From: JBBROS01 sp965213855
GTDB lineage: Bacteria > Pseudomonadota > Alphaproteobacteria > Acetobacterales > Acetobacteraceae
Length of the DNA: 64,000 bases
NCBI GenBank assembly: GCA_965213855.1
Contig: CBDCAA010000011.1
Span: 248,001-312,000 of the forward strand
Reading direction: 5' to 3'
Below the pieces are notes generated by a model. It worked only from the letters and a program-made list of their open reading frames with translations, searched no databases and was not told the DNA's origin. How positions within the stretch are numbered: position 1 is the first letter of the stretch; every line of letters begins with the position of its first letter. Positions 8,404 to 17,433 of this stretch are shown one piece after another. The position numbers and the translations under genes were made by a program.

Positions 8404-10443
8404 ATGGCTCAGACGGCCGACTCCATTGCCTTGTTCGACGGGGCGATCATCTCGCGCGCGGCGGGGGATGCGTTTGTAAAACTCAACCCGCTCAAGCTCA
8501 TCCGCAACCCGGTCATCTTCGTCACCGAGGTAGTGTCGTTGCTGGTGACGATACTGGCGGTGCGGAACCTGGCAACCGGGGAGCCGGCGACGTTCGCGAT
8601 CGAGATCGCGGCCTGGCTGTGGCTGACGGTGCTGTTCGCGACGTTTGCCGAAGCGGTGGCCGAGGGGCGTGGCCGGGCGCGGGCCGAAAGCCTGCGGCGG
8701 GCGCGGACGGACACGATGGCGAAGGTGCTGGCGCGCGCCGACGACCGGACGAAGTGGAAGGAGATGCCGGCGCCCGACCTGCGGCGCGGAACGCTGGTGC
8801 TGGTCGAGACGAACGACCTGATCCCGTCGGACGGCGAGATCGTGGACGGCGTCGCGAGCGTGAACGAGAGCGCGATCACCGGCGAGAGCGCGCCGGTGAT
8901 CCGCGAGGCGGGCGGCGACCGCAGCGCGGTCACGGGCGGGACGCAGGTGGTGTCGGACTGGCTGGTGGTGCGGATCACGGCCGAGCCCGGCAGCACGTTC
9001 ATCGATCGCATGATCGCGCTGGTAGAGGGCGCGGAACGGCGCAAGACGCCCAACGAGATCGCGCTCGACATCCTGCTGGCGGGGCTGACGATCATCTTCC
9101 TGATCGCGGTCGTGAGCTTGGTGGGGCTGGCGAAGTATTCGGAGATGGACCTGGGCGTGCCGGTGCTGGTGGCGCTGTTCGTAACCTTGATCCCGACCAC
9201 GATCGGCGGGCTGCTGTCGGCGATCGGGATCGCGGGCATGGACCGGCTGATCCGGTTCAACGTGGTCGCGACGTCCGGCCGCGCGGTGGAGGCGGCGGGC
9301 GACGTGGACACGCTGTTGCTGGACAAGACGGGGACGATCACGTTCGGCAACCGCGCCGCCGCCGGCCTGTATGCGGTGCCCGGGGTGGACGAGCGGAGCC
9401 TGGCGGAGGCTGCGATGCTGGCATCGCTGGGCGACGACACGCCGGAGGGACGGTCGATCCTGTCGTTCGTGCGGGACCGGTACGGGCTGTCGTCGGACCG
9501 CCCGGCCGATGCGACGGTGGTGCCGTTCAGCGCGAACACGCGGGTGAGCGGGCTGGACGCGGGCGGGCATGTGTGGCGCAAGGGCGCGGTGGACAGCGTC
9601 GCCGCACTGGCGTCGACCGCGGCGCCGCCGGCCTACAGCGCCGCGGTGGACCGGATCGCGCGGGCCGGCGGCACGCCGCTGGGCGTGGTGCGCGATGGGC
9701 AGCTGATGGGCGTGATCGAGCTGAAGGACATCGTCAAGCCCGGCATCCGCGAGCGGTTCGCGGCACTTCGGCAGATGGGCATCCGCACGGTAATGATCAC
9801 CGGCGACAACAAGGTGACGGCGGCGGCGATCGCGGGCGAGGCGGGGGTGGACGACTACCTGGCGCAGGCGACACCGCAGGACAAGCTGGACTACATCCGC
9901 AAGACGCAGGCGCAGGGCCGCCTGGTGGCGATGTGCGGAGACGGCACGAATGACGCCCCGGCGCTGGCGCAGGCCGATGTGGGGGTGGCGATGCAGACCG
10001 GCACGCAGGCGGCGCGCGAGGCCGGCAACATGGTCGACCTGGACAGCGACCCGACGAAGCTGATCGAGATCGTCGAGATCGGCAAGCAGCTGCTGATCAC
10101 GCGCGGCTCGCTGACGACGTTCAGCATCGCCAACGACGTGAGCAAGTATTTCGCGATCCTGCCGGCGATCTTCGCCGCCAAGTATGCGGAGCTGGGGGCG
10201 CTGAACATCATGCGGCTGAGCCACCCGCAGAGTGCCATTCTTTCCGCGGTGATCTTCAACGCGCTGATCATCGTGGCGCTGGTGCCACTGGCGCTGCGCG
10301 GCGTGAAGTTCACGCCGATCGGGGCGGCGGCGCTGCTGCGGCGCAACCTGCTGGTGTATGGGCTTGGCGGGCTCGTGGCGCCGTTCGTCGGGATCAAGAT
10401 AATCGACATGATCCTGACGGCGTTCGGCATCGCGCAAGCGTAA
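8404..10443 (+). CDS. kdpB: Potassium-transporting P-type ATPase subunit KdpB
   Basis: 679-residue P-type ATPase that energises potassium uptake through KdpA. The phosphorylated aspartate is D307 in LLDKTGTITFG, the same position as in E. coli KdpB. Also visible are the actuator motif SAITGESAPV, the nucleotide-domain segment MITGDNKVTA, and the hinge MCGDGTNDAPALAQADVG. The C-terminal membrane helices end around IDMILTAFGIAQA. Length and motif order are normal. Confidence 0.98.
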   Translation: MAQTADSIALFDGAIISRAAGDAFVKLNPLKLIRNPVIFVTEVVSLLVTILAVRNLATGEPATFAIEIAAWLWLTVLFATFAEAVAEGRGRARAESLRRARTDTMAKVLARADDRTKWKEMPAPDLRRGTLVLVETNDLIPSDGEIVDGVASVNESAITGESAPVIREAGGDRSAVTGGTQVVSDWLVVRITAEPGSTFIDRMIALVEGAERRKTPNEIALDILLAGLTIIFLIAVVSLVGLAKYSEMDLGVPVLVALFVTLIPTTIGGLLSAIGIAGMDRLIRFNVVATSGRAVEAAGDVDTLLLDKTGTITFGNRAAAGLYAVPGVDERSLAEAAMLASLGDDTPEGRSILSFVRDRYGLSSDRPADATVVPFSANTRVSGLDAGGHVWRKGAVDSVAALASTAAPPAYSAAVDRIARAGGTPLGVVRDGQLMGVIELKDIVKPGIRERFAALRQMGIRTVMITGDNKVTAAAIAGEAGVDDYLAQATPQDKLDYIRKTQAQGRLVAMCGDGTNDAPALAQADVGVAMQTGTQAAREAGNMVDLDSDPTKLIEIVEIGKQLLITRGSLTTFSIANDVSKYFAILPAIFAAKYAELGALNIMRLSHPQSAILSAVIFNALIIVALVPLALRGVKFTPIGAAALLRRNLLVYGLGGLVAPFVGIKIIDMILTAFGIAQA

Positions 10444-10459
10444 GGCGGGATTGGGCAAC

Positions 10460-11074
10460 ATGATCAAGCAACTTCGACCGGCGATCGTTCTGGTGGCGCT
10501 GTTCACCCTGCTGCTGGGGATCGCGTTCCCGTTGGGGTTCGTGGGCGTCGCCGGTGCCGTGCTGCCGTTCCAGGCGGGCGGTTCCTTAATCGAGCGGGAC
10601 GGGCATGTGGTCGGCTCGGCGCTGATCGGGCAGAACTGGACGCAGGACAAGTATCTGCAGGGCCGGCCCTCGGCGACGACCATGCCGGACCCGGCGGACA
10701 GCACGAAGACGGTGCCGGCGCCCTATAACGCGGCCAACTCGGGCGCGTCCAACGCCGGGCCGACGTCGAAGGCGCTGATCGACCGGGTGACGGGCGACGT
10801 GGAGAGGATGGGCGGCGGCCCGGTGCCGGGCGACGCGGTGACGACGTCGGCCTCGGGGCTCGACCCGGACATCTCGCCGGCCTTTGCCGCCCGGCAGGTG
10901 GCGCGCATCGCGAAGGCGCGCGGCATGCCGGAGGCGCGCGTGCAGGAGGCGATCGCGGCCCACACGTCGGGCCGGCTGCTGGGCGTGATCGGGGAGGAGC
11001 GGGTGAATGTGCTGGGGGCGAACCTGGCACTCGACGACGCGGCAGCGCGGCCGGGCGGTGTCGCGGCACGGTAG
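10460..11074 (+). CDS. kdpC: Potassium-transporting ATPase subunit KdpC
   Basis: 204-residue single-span periplasm-facing subunit of KdpFABC. It has an N-terminal membrane helix (about residues 8-33, IVLVALFTLLLGIAFPLG). The family motifs IGQNW, YLQGRPSA, PYNAANSGASN and TTSASGLDPDISP are all present. The ATG at 10460 was preferred over an in-frame TTG nine bases upstream because homologues begin with a short basic segment before the helix. It ends the kdp run; no kdpD or kdpE sensor-regulator gene follows. Confidence 0.97.
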   Translation: MIKQLRPAIVLVALFTLLLGIAFPLGFVGVAGAVLPFQAGGSLIERDGHVVGSALIGQNWTQDKYLQGRPSATTMPDPADSTKTVPAPYNAANSGASNAGPTSKALIDRVTGDVERMGGGPVPGDAVTTSASGLDPDISPAFAARQVARIAKARGMPEARVQEAIAAHTSGRLLGVIGEERVNVLGANLALDDAAARPGGVAAR

Positions 11075-11136
11075 GCCTGCGGCGCACGTGGTTGTTGACG
11101 GGCGGTGGGTGGGGATTTACACCGCGCTGCCACGGT

Positions 11137-11213
11137 GGCGGACGTAGCTCAGTTGGTAGAGCGCCGGTTTGTGGTACCGGTTGTCGCGGGTTCAATCCCC
11201 GTCGTTCGCCCCA
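11137..11213 (+). tRNA. tRNA-His (anticodon GTG)
   Basis: 77 bases that fold as a cloverleaf. The acceptor stem GCGGACG (11138-11144) pairs with CGTTCGC (11203-11209, one G-U pair). The D arm is at TAGCTCAGTTGGTAGAGC, the anticodon stem is GCCGG/CCGG around TTTGTGGTA with anticodon GTG, and the T arm is GCGGG-TTCAATC-CCCGT. The extra 5' G (11137) can pair with discriminator C (11210), the hallmark of tRNA-His. CCA is encoded at 11211-11213. Confidence 0.95.
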
Positions 11214-11286
11214 AAACCTTTCGGTCTAACTATACCCTTGGCATAGCGCATGCTTCACTCCCGATCACTGGATTGGGAGTTGGGGC

Positions 11287-12534
11287 ATGAAGCGTCGAGA
11301 CCTGGTGTTGTCGGCCGTGGCGGCGCCTTTCGTGGTGGGGTCACGGGCGGCTTGGGCGGCCGAGGAGATCGTCGTGGGCGCGATCTATCCGCTGACGGGC
11401 AACGCGGCGCAGATCGGGGCGGATGCGCGGGCGGCGATCGGGACGATGCTGGACATCGTGAACGGCAGCCATCCGCCGGTGCCGATGCTGATGGGCAAGG
11501 GCGGCGGCCTCGACAAGTTGGGCGGCGCCACGCTCAAGGTCGTGTTCGCGGACCACCAGAACGACCCGCAGAAGGCGCGGGCCGAGGCGGAGCGGCTGAT
11601 CACGCAGGACAAGGTGGTCGCGCTGATCGGCAGCTACACGAGTGCGACGGCGGCGACGATCAGCCAGGTCGCGGAACGGTACGAGGTGCCGTACCTGTCG
11701 ATGGACAACTCCTCGCCGAGCCTGAACAAGCGCGGGCTGAAGTGGTTCTTCCGCACCAGCCCGCACGACGAGATGTTCACCGCGGCGATGTTCGACTTCT
11801 TCAAGGAGGTGGGCGGCAAGACGGGGCACCCCGTGAAGTCGGTCGCGCTGTTCTACGAGGACAGCATCTTCGGCAGCGACAGCAGCGCCGTGCAGCGCAA
11901 GCTGGCCGAGGCGGCGGGCTACAAGATCGCAGCCGACATCAAGTATCGCGCGAATTCGCCGAGCCTGTCGTCGGAGGCACAGCGCCTGAAGGCGGCGGCG
12001 GCGGACGTGATCCTGCCGTCGAGCTACACGTCCGACGCGATCCTGCTGATGCGGAGCCTGAGCGAGATCGGCTACAAGCCCGGCGCGGTGATGGCGCAGG
12101 CGGCCGGCTTCCAGGAGCAGGCGTTCCTGACAGCGGCGGGGCCGCTGGCCGAGGGCGTGTTCAGCCGTTCGAGCTTCGCGATCGACGCGGTGAAGTCGCG
12201 CCCGGCGATCACGGTGGTGAACGACGCCTACAAGGTGAAATCGGGCAAGGACCTGAACGACAACACGTCGCGCCAGGTGGTGGCGGTGCAGGTGCTCGCG
12301 GACGCGATCAACCGGGCCGGGTCGGCCAAGCCGGAGGACATCCGGCAGGCGCTGATGACGACCGATGTGCCGGGCGAACAGACGATCATGCCTTGGCGCG
12401 GCGTGAAGTTCGACGAGACCGGGCAGAACACCGAGGCGACGCCCGTCATCCAGCAGGTGTTCGGCGGCGGTTACAGCACCGTGTATCCGGCGGCGGTGGC
12501 GGCGCGGGAGCCGGTGTGGGGGGTGGGCGCATGA
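11287..12534 (+). CDS. Branched-chain amino-acid-type ABC transporter substrate-binding protein
   Basis: 415-residue periplasmic binding protein of the LivJ/type I fold. The signal peptide is MKRRDLVLSAVAAPFVVG...AWA, cleaved near residue 25. It is followed by EEIVVGAIYPLTGNAAQIG, the usual first strand of this family, and later LIGSYTSATAATISQVAERY. The ligand cannot be told from sequence; members bind branched-chain amino acids, amides, urea or aromatics. No LivHMGF-type permease or ATPase genes are adjacent. The next gene starts within its stop codon, although it belongs to a different binding-protein family. Confidence 0.88.
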   Translation: MKRRDLVLSAVAAPFVVGSRAAWAAEEIVVGAIYPLTGNAAQIGADARAAIGTMLDIVNGSHPPVPMLMGKGGGLDKLGGATLKVVFADHQNDPQKARAEAERLITQDKVVALIGSYTSATAATISQVAERYEVPYLSMDNSSPSLNKRGLKWFFRTSPHDEMFTAAMFDFFKEVGGKTGHPVKSVALFYEDSIFGSDSSAVQRKLAEAAGYKIAADIKYRANSPSLSSEAQRLKAAAADVILPSSYTSDAILLMRSLSEIGYKPGAVMAQAAGFQEQAFLTAAGPLAEGVFSRSSFAIDAVKSRPAITVVNDAYKVKSGKDLNDNTSRQVVAVQVLADAINRAGSAKPEDIRQALMTTDVPGEQTIMPWRGVKFDETGQNTEATPVIQQVFGGGYSTVYPAAVAAREPVWGVGA

Positions 12535-13370
12535 TGGTGCCCGGGCGGCGCGGGTTGGCGGCCGGTGCCGGCCTGCTGGCTGCGGGCTGGATCGGCTCGG
12601 CCCGGGCGCAAGGCGCGGCCGAGAGCACCTTCGAGCGCGTGAACCGCACCAAGACGCTGCGGATCTCGGCACTGCCCGGGGAGCTGCCGTATTTCCAGAA
12701 GGACCTGGCGAGCGGCGAGTGGAAGGGGGCGGCGATCGAGTTCGCGCGCGACATCGCCAAGGTGTTCGACGCGAAGCTCGAGTATGTCGAGGGGACGTAT
12801 GCGACGTCGGTGCTGGATATCCAGAGCAACAAGGTCGACCTGGCGTTCGCGCTGAACCCGACCCCGGCCCGGGCGCTGTCGATCGGGTTCACGCATCCCT
12901 TCTTCATCCATCCCTACGGGTGCCTGGCCAAGAAGGGGTTCGCGCCGACGACGTGGAGCGACCTGAACAAGCCGGAGGTGAAGATCGTCGTCGACCTCGG
13001 CTCGCTTCACGAGACGGCGGCGCGGCGGTTCGCGCCGAAGGCGGAGATCACCGCGCTGAAGTCGCGCGACGAGGCGACGCTGTTCTTCCAGTCGGGCCGG
13101 GCCGACGCGTTCATCCTGGCCGCGATCCTGGGGCTATCGACCGTGGCGCGGAACCGGTCGCTGGGGCCGTATCACCTGCTGACCGGCCCGTTGGTGGCGT
13201 TGCCGAGCGCGTTCGGGATGCGGCGGGAGGCGGATACGCGGTTCGCGGACGTGCTGAACGCCTGGATCGACTACAACCGGGGCATCGGGCAGATCCGGGA
13301 GTGGATCCTTGGCGGGCTGGCGTTGAACGGTGTGACGCCCGAGGACGTACCCCCGGAAGTCACGTTCTAA
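12531..13370 (+). CDS. Polar amino-acid-type (PBP2) ABC transporter substrate-binding protein
   Basis: 279-residue periplasmic protein of the HisJ/GlnH (SBP_bac_3) type. The signal peptide covers about residues 1-27 (GAGLLAAGWIGSARA). It is followed by TLRISALPGELPYFQKD, then GAAIEFARDIAKVF, LDIQSNKVDLAFALNPTPAR and VDLGSLHETAAR, all typical of the two-lobed amino-acid binding domain. The ATG at 12531 overlaps the upstream stop by 4 bases. It is followed after 12 bases by a matching permease, so it probably delivers to that permease. Confidence 0.9.
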   Translation: MMVPGRRGLAAGAGLLAAGWIGSARAQGAAESTFERVNRTKTLRISALPGELPYFQKDLASGEWKGAAIEFARDIAKVFDAKLEYVEGTYATSVLDIQSNKVDLAFALNPTPARALSIGFTHPFFIHPYGCLAKKGFAPTTWSDLNKPEVKIVVDLGSLHETAARRFAPKAEITALKSRDEATLFFQSGRADAFILAAILGLSTVARNRSLGPYHLLTGPLVALPSAFGMRREADTRFADVLNAWIDYNRGIGQIREWILGGLALNGVTPEDVPPEVTF

Positions 13371-13382
13371 CGGGGCAATGCG

Positions 13383-14048
13383 GTGGGGTACGAGTGGGGC
13401 TTCGGGTTCCTGCTCCGCTACACGGGCCTGTTCGTCGAGGGCGTTCGGATCACGCTGGAATACACGGCCGGGACGGTGGCGCTGGGGCTGCTGATCGGGC
13501 TGGTGCTGGGGCTTGCGCGGCTGTCGCGGTCGCGGTGGCTGAACGCGCCGCTGGTGGCCGTGATCGAGGTGTTCCGCTGCACGCCGCTGCTGGTGCAGAT
13601 CATCTGGTTCTACTACGCGCTGCCGGTGATCATCGACGTGCAGATCCCGGCGCCGGTGGCGGCGACGCTGGTGCTGTCGTTGTACACGGGGGCGTTCTAT
13701 GCGGAGATTTTCCGCGGCGGGGTGCTGTCGATCGAGGCCGGGCAGTGGGATGCGGCGCGGGCGCTCGGGCTGCGCTGGGGGACGCTGATGCGGCTGGTGG
13801 TGCTGCCGCAGGCGGTGCGGCGGATGATCCCGCCGTTCATGAACCAGTCGATCATCCAGCTGAAGAACACGTCGCTGGTGAGCGTGATCGCGGTCCCGGA
13901 CCTGCTGTATCAGGGAACGCGGATCACCGGGGACACGTACAAGCCGCTGGAGACCTATACGGTGGTGGCTGTGATCTACTTTCTGATCCTGTTCCCGATG
14001 ACCCGGCTGGTGCAGGCGTACGAGGGGCGGCTGGCGCGCGGGCGTTAG
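13383..14048 (+). CDS. Amino-acid ABC transporter permease (HisM/GlnP family)
   Basis: 221-residue inner-membrane permease. It has N-terminal GVRITLEYTAGTVALGLLIG, the typical VIEVFRCTPLLVQIIWFYYALP segment, and the ATPase-coupling (EAA) loop EAGQWDAARALGLRWGTLMR near residues 115-140. The GTG start at 13383 was chosen because the nearby ATG is out of frame. No ATP-binding subunit gene follows (the next gene is convergent), so the transporter must borrow an ATPase encoded elsewhere. The substrate is probably a polar amino acid. Confidence 0.9.
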   Translation: MGYEWGFGFLLRYTGLFVEGVRITLEYTAGTVALGLLIGLVLGLARLSRSRWLNAPLVAVIEVFRCTPLLVQIIWFYYALPVIIDVQIPAPVAATLVLSLYTGAFYAEIFRGGVLSIEAGQWDAARALGLRWGTLMRLVVLPQAVRRMIPPFMNQSIIQLKNTSLVSVIAVPDLLYQGTRITGDTYKPLETYTVVAVIYFLILFPMTRLVQAYEGRLARGR

Positions 14049-14052
14049 GGCG

Positions 14053-15078
14053 CTACAGCGGCACCTCCTCCGCCATGCGCAGCATCCTGGCCGCCAGCGG
14101 GGTCTTGTCGGCGTATTGCTTCCACGATGAGTCGCGGGCGACCGCCTTCCAGCGGTCGACGGTGTCGTTTCCCATGGGCGTGACCGCGACGCCGGCGGCG
14201 GCGAACGTCTTGGCGAGCAGGACGTCGTCAGCCTGGGCGCCGGCAAGGTTGAACGGGATCATCTCGTCGCCGACGGCCAGCATCGCCTCCTGTTGCGGCT
14301 TGGTCAGCGTGTCCCAGACGGCTTTCGACACCATGATCGGCTCGAGAATGAAGAAGAAGCTGCGCTCGCCGGGGGTGGTCATGTGCTTGCACGTCTCCTC
14401 CAGCTTGAAGCTCAGGAAGCTGCTGGAGCTGGTGCAGGCGGCGTCCATCACGCCGGTCTTCATGCCCATGTAGACCTCGTTGGACGGCATCGACGACACC
14501 GACGCGCCGGCGGCGAGGAACATCTCGTCCATCTCGCGCGAGCCGCCGCGGATCTTCATGCCGCGGGCGTCGGCCGGGTCGATGAGCGGCCTGGTGCGGG
14601 ACGCCATGCCGCCGGACTGCCACATCCAGCTGACGAGGATGACGCCCTTCTGTTCGAGCTGGTCGACGAGCGCCTTGCCGACGGGCTGGGTGCGCCAGTT
14701 GTAGCCCTGCGCGTAGCTGGTCACGAGGGCGGGCATGAAGGAGATGTTCATCTCGTGCACCTCGCCACCGGCATAGGTGAGCGGGATGAGGGCGATGTCG
14801 AGCGCGCCTTTGCGCAGGCCGCTGAACTGGGCGAAGGTCTTCATCAGCGAGCCGTTGGGATAGATCTCGAACCGCAGCGCATCGTTCGTGCGGGCGGCGA
14901 CCCCTTCTGCGAAGCGATGGCACATGCGGTCACGGAAGTCGCCGGTGTCGCCGCTGCTGGCGGGGAACTGGTGGGAGATGCGGAGCGTGCGCGCGGCCGG
15001 CTGGGCGCGGCCGATGGCGGGCATGGCGAGAGCGGCGGCCGCAGCGAGGGACGCGCGGCGGGTCATGGGGGTCGGCAT
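14053..15078 (-). CDS. TRAP transporter substrate-binding protein (DctP family)
   Basis: 341-residue periplasmic solute receptor for a TRAP transporter, which imports organic acids using an ion gradient. It has a Tat-like or Sec signal (MPTPMTRRASLAAAAALAMPAIGRA). Then come LRISHQFPASSGDTG, IYPNGSLMKTFAQFSGLRKG, and the conserved region around MKIRGGSREMDEMFLAAGAS and NEVYMGMKTGVMDA. The start at 15078 is supported by AAGGAGG seven bases upstream. No DctQ/DctM membrane genes are nearby, so this is an orphan receptor. It converges with the permease, leaving a 4-base gap. Confidence 0.9.
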   Translation of the reverse strand: MPTPMTRRASLAAAAALAMPAIGRAQPAARTLRISHQFPASSGDTGDFRDRMCHRFAEGVAARTNDALRFEIYPNGSLMKTFAQFSGLRKGALDIALIPLTYAGGEVHEMNISFMPALVTSYAQGYNWRTQPVGKALVDQLEQKGVILVSWMWQSGGMASRTRPLIDPADARGMKIRGGSREMDEMFLAAGASVSSMPSNEVYMGMKTGVMDAACTSSSSFLSFKLEETCKHMTTPGERSFFFILEPIMVSKAVWDTLTKPQQEAMLAVGDEMIPFNLAGAQADDVLLAKTFAAAGVAVTPMGNDTVDRWKAVARDSSWKQYADKTPLAARMLRMAEEVPL

Positions 15079-15183
15079 CGGAATCCTCCTTGGGCCAGCC
15101 CAGGGATCGCTTGGGCCGGTCGTCATCCAGGCTCTTTGCGGCCCCGCCCGTGACGCTACACTGGCGCCGGGAGGACGCCAATC

Positions 15184-16002
15184 ATGCAAGTCGAACCGAT
15201 CGCCGGGGCGCTGGGCGCCGAGATCACCGGGGTGGACCTGCGTCATCCGCTGGATGACGGGACGGTGCGCGCGGTGCGGCAGGCGCTGCTGGACCACCTG
15301 GTCGTGTTCTTCCGCGGCCAGGACCTCGGCCCGGCGGCGTTCCGCGCCTTCGCCGGGCGTTTCGGCCGTCCGGTCGAGTACCCGTTCGTGCGTGGCATCG
15401 AGGCTTATCCGGAGATCATCGAGGTGCTCAAGCGCGAGGAGGAGCGGAGCAACTTCGGCGGCATCTGGCACAGCGACACGACCTATCTCCCGGCCCCCCC
15501 GATGGGCAGTATCCTGCTGGCGCGCGAGCTGCCGCCTTATGGCGGGGACACGCTGTTCGCCAACCAATACCTGGCCTACGAAGCGCTGTCGGACGGGTTG
15601 CGGCGCACGCTGGACGGGCTGCGCGGCGTGAGCACGTCGGCGAAGGCGGATGTGAGCAAAACGCGGGAGGACCGGGTGCGGGACAGCGGGACCGCGCAGG
15701 CCGACCTTGTCGCGGAGCACCCGGTGGTGCGCACGCATCCGGAGACGGGGCGGCGGGCGCTGTTCGTCAATGTCGCGCACACGGCGCGGTTCGCCGGCTG
15801 GACGGAGGCGGAAAGCGCACCGCTGCTGCAATACCTGTTCGCGCATCAGGTGAAGCCGGAGTTCACCTGCCGGTTCCGCTGGACGGCGAATGCGATCGCG
15901 TTCTGGGACAACCGGGCGGCGCAGCACAACCCGGTCAACGACTATCACGGCTTCCGGCGGCGCATGCACCGGATCACGCTGGAGGGCGAGGTCCCGGCAT
16001 GA
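15184..16002 (+). CDS. TauD/TfdA-family Fe(II)/2-oxoglutarate dioxygenase
   Basis: 272-residue non-haem iron dioxygenase. It carries the facial triad H96 and D98 (GIWHSDTTY) plus H248 (AAQHNPVND), and the 2-oxoglutarate-binding arginine near residue 262 (RRRMHRITL). Family members oxidise taurine, sulfonates, herbicides or other small acids; the substrate here is not deducible. It opens MQVEPIAGALGAEITGVDL, a textbook TauD N-terminus. It is divergent from the orphan TRAP receptor, which could import its substrate; that link is inference from position only. Confidence 0.93.
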   Translation: MQVEPIAGALGAEITGVDLRHPLDDGTVRAVRQALLDHLVVFFRGQDLGPAAFRAFAGRFGRPVEYPFVRGIEAYPEIIEVLKREEERSNFGGIWHSDTTYLPAPPMGSILLARELPPYGGDTLFANQYLAYEALSDGLRRTLDGLRGVSTSAKADVSKTREDRVRDSGTAQADLVAEHPVVRTHPETGRRALFVNVAHTARFAGWTEAESAPLLQYLFAHQVKPEFTCRFRWTANAIAFWDNRAAQHNPVNDYHGFRRRMHRITLEGEVPA

Positions 16003-16068
16003 AGCAGATGCGGAACTTTCAACCGGCAGTCACGCTAATGGGATGATGGCCATACGGGACCGGTCGAC

Positions 16069-16242
16069 ATGTTGAAGTGGGCGCTGATTTTCTTCGTCAT
16101 CTCCGTCGTCGCCGGCGTGTTCGGCTTCAGCGGCATCTCAGCGGCGACAGCAGGGATTGCCAAACTGCTGTTCTTCGTCGCGATCGTGATCTTCCTGGTA
16201 TTCCTGGCGCTGGCGCTGTTCGCGGGCAACCTGGTCCTCTGA
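16069..16242 (+). CDS. DUF1328 small membrane protein
   Basis: 57-residue protein with two hydrophobic helices: residues about 4-20 (WALIFFVISVVAGVFGF) and 33-56 (LLFFVAIVIFLVFLALALFAG). The SGISAATAGIAKLLFF linker is the signature of DUF1328 (YtjA family), found widely in Proteobacteria and of unknown function. The ATG start is at 16069. The gene stands alone, 66 bases after the dioxygenase and convergent with the desaturase. Confidence 0.88.
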   Translation: MLKWALIFFVISVVAGVFGFSGISAATAGIAKLLFFVAIVIFLVFLALALFAGNLVL

Positions 16243-16264
16243 GCGCGATGGGAGCCGCAGACCG

Positions 16265-17266
16265 TCAGCGCTTCGGAAAGGCGGTCATGCGGCGGGCCGC
16301 TTCGTCGTAGAGGACGTAGCCGGGGGCGGTCAGCGCTTGCCAGAACGTCAGTGTCTGGACCGGGCCGGCCTGGTCCCGCAGAGCTTCGTGGCAGGCCTGG
16401 AGACGGTAGTTCGGCACCCGCGGCAAGAAGTGGTGGACGTGGTGGAAGCCGATATTGCCGGTGAACCACTGCAGCACGCGCGGCAGGCGCAAGTAAGAAC
16501 TGCCGTGGAGCGAGGCGCGGGCCACGGTCCAGTCGGGCTGGCGCGACCACTCCGACTGCTCGAACCGGTGCTGCACCGAGAACAGCCAGACGCCGACGAT
16601 GGAGGCGAGCGCCATGGTCGGCACCTCGACGAGCGCGACCGGGCGCCAGCCGAGCAGGAGCACGAGGCTTCCGAGCAGGGACGCCAGCAGCAGGTTGGTC
16701 AGCCAGACGCTGCGCCGTTCGCGCCGCCAGCTTCGCGGCGTATCGAGCGGGACACGGAACAGCAGCAGGAACAGCACCGGCGGCAGCACCAACTGCAGCA
16801 GCACCGGGTGCCGCAGCGCGCGGAACACGAAGCGGCGGCGAGGCGGGAGCGCGCTGTACTCCTCGACGGTGAGGCAGCTCGAGAACGGGTCGGCGTTCTC
16901 GCGCCGATCCAGGTTGTTCCAAACGGCATGGTGCCCGGCGTGCTGGCGGCGCCAGTTGGCGTAGGGAGTGAAGGTCGCCAGGCTGCATAGCCAGCCGACG
17001 GCGGCGTTGGCCCGCGCCGAGCGGAAGAAGGAGCCGTGCCCGCAATCGTGCTGGATGATGAACAGCCGGACGGTGAGGCCGGCAGCAGGAATGGCCAGCG
17101 GCAACGCAAGCCAGAGCGAGACAGGCACGGCGGCATACATCGCGGCCAAGGTCGCGAGATAGGCGGCGCCGGTGGTGCCGAGCTGGAGCAGGCTGCGGCG
17201 GGCGGAGGGGGATTGGAACGGGGCAAGGGCGGCGCGCAACGCGGCCGGGTCGGGGTGGACACTCAT
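16265..17266 (-). CDS. Membrane fatty-acid desaturase
   Basis: 333-residue integral membrane di-iron desaturase. Three histidine boxes are visible: HDCGHGS (about residue 72), HAGHH (about 109) and the last box HHVHH (about 276), all in the order expected for acyl-lipid desaturases. Four hydrophobic spans separate them. The open frame extends 10 codons upstream of the ATG at 17266; MSVHPDPAALRAAL was chosen as the more usual N-terminus. Regiospecificity cannot be read from sequence. It most resembles delta-9/delta-12 membrane desaturases. Confidence 0.88.
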   Translation of the reverse strand: MSVHPDPAALRAALAPFQSPSARRSLLQLGTTGAAYLATLAAMYAAVPVSLWLALPLAIPAAGLTVRLFIIQHDCGHGSFFRSARANAAVGWLCSLATFTPYANWRRQHAGHHAVWNNLDRRENADPFSSCLTVEEYSALPPRRRFVFRALRHPVLLQLVLPPVLFLLLFRVPLDTPRSWRRERRSVWLTNLLLASLLGSLVLLLGWRPVALVEVPTMALASIVGVWLFSVQHRFEQSEWSRQPDWTVARASLHGSSYLRLPRVLQWFTGNIGFHHVHHFLPRVPNYRLQACHEALRDQAGPVQTLTFWQALTAPGYVLYDEAARRMTAFPKR

Positions 17267-17433
17267 TGTCGGCTGCCTTTCTCGACAGGTCGGCACGGGG
17301 CGTCGGCGGCCGTCACGGCTTTCGAGCGGTGGTGCCTGGACCGCTGTTGATCAACGGCACGAGGTTCGTCTCGCGCATCGATGTGCGGCCCCGGGTGCAG
17401 CCCGCCCGGCGCACTGGCTGGGCGGGGCGCTGG

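Noticed and set aside
8356..10704. A 782-codon minus-strand frame over kdpB and kdpC
   Set aside because: Antisense shadow; composition is Arg/His/Gln-rich with no family match, and KdpB lies on the other strand with complete motifs.
11214..11286. A riboswitch or second RNA gene after tRNA-His
   Set aside because: Only 73 bases, no stable stem or known motif; it looks like a plain upstream region.
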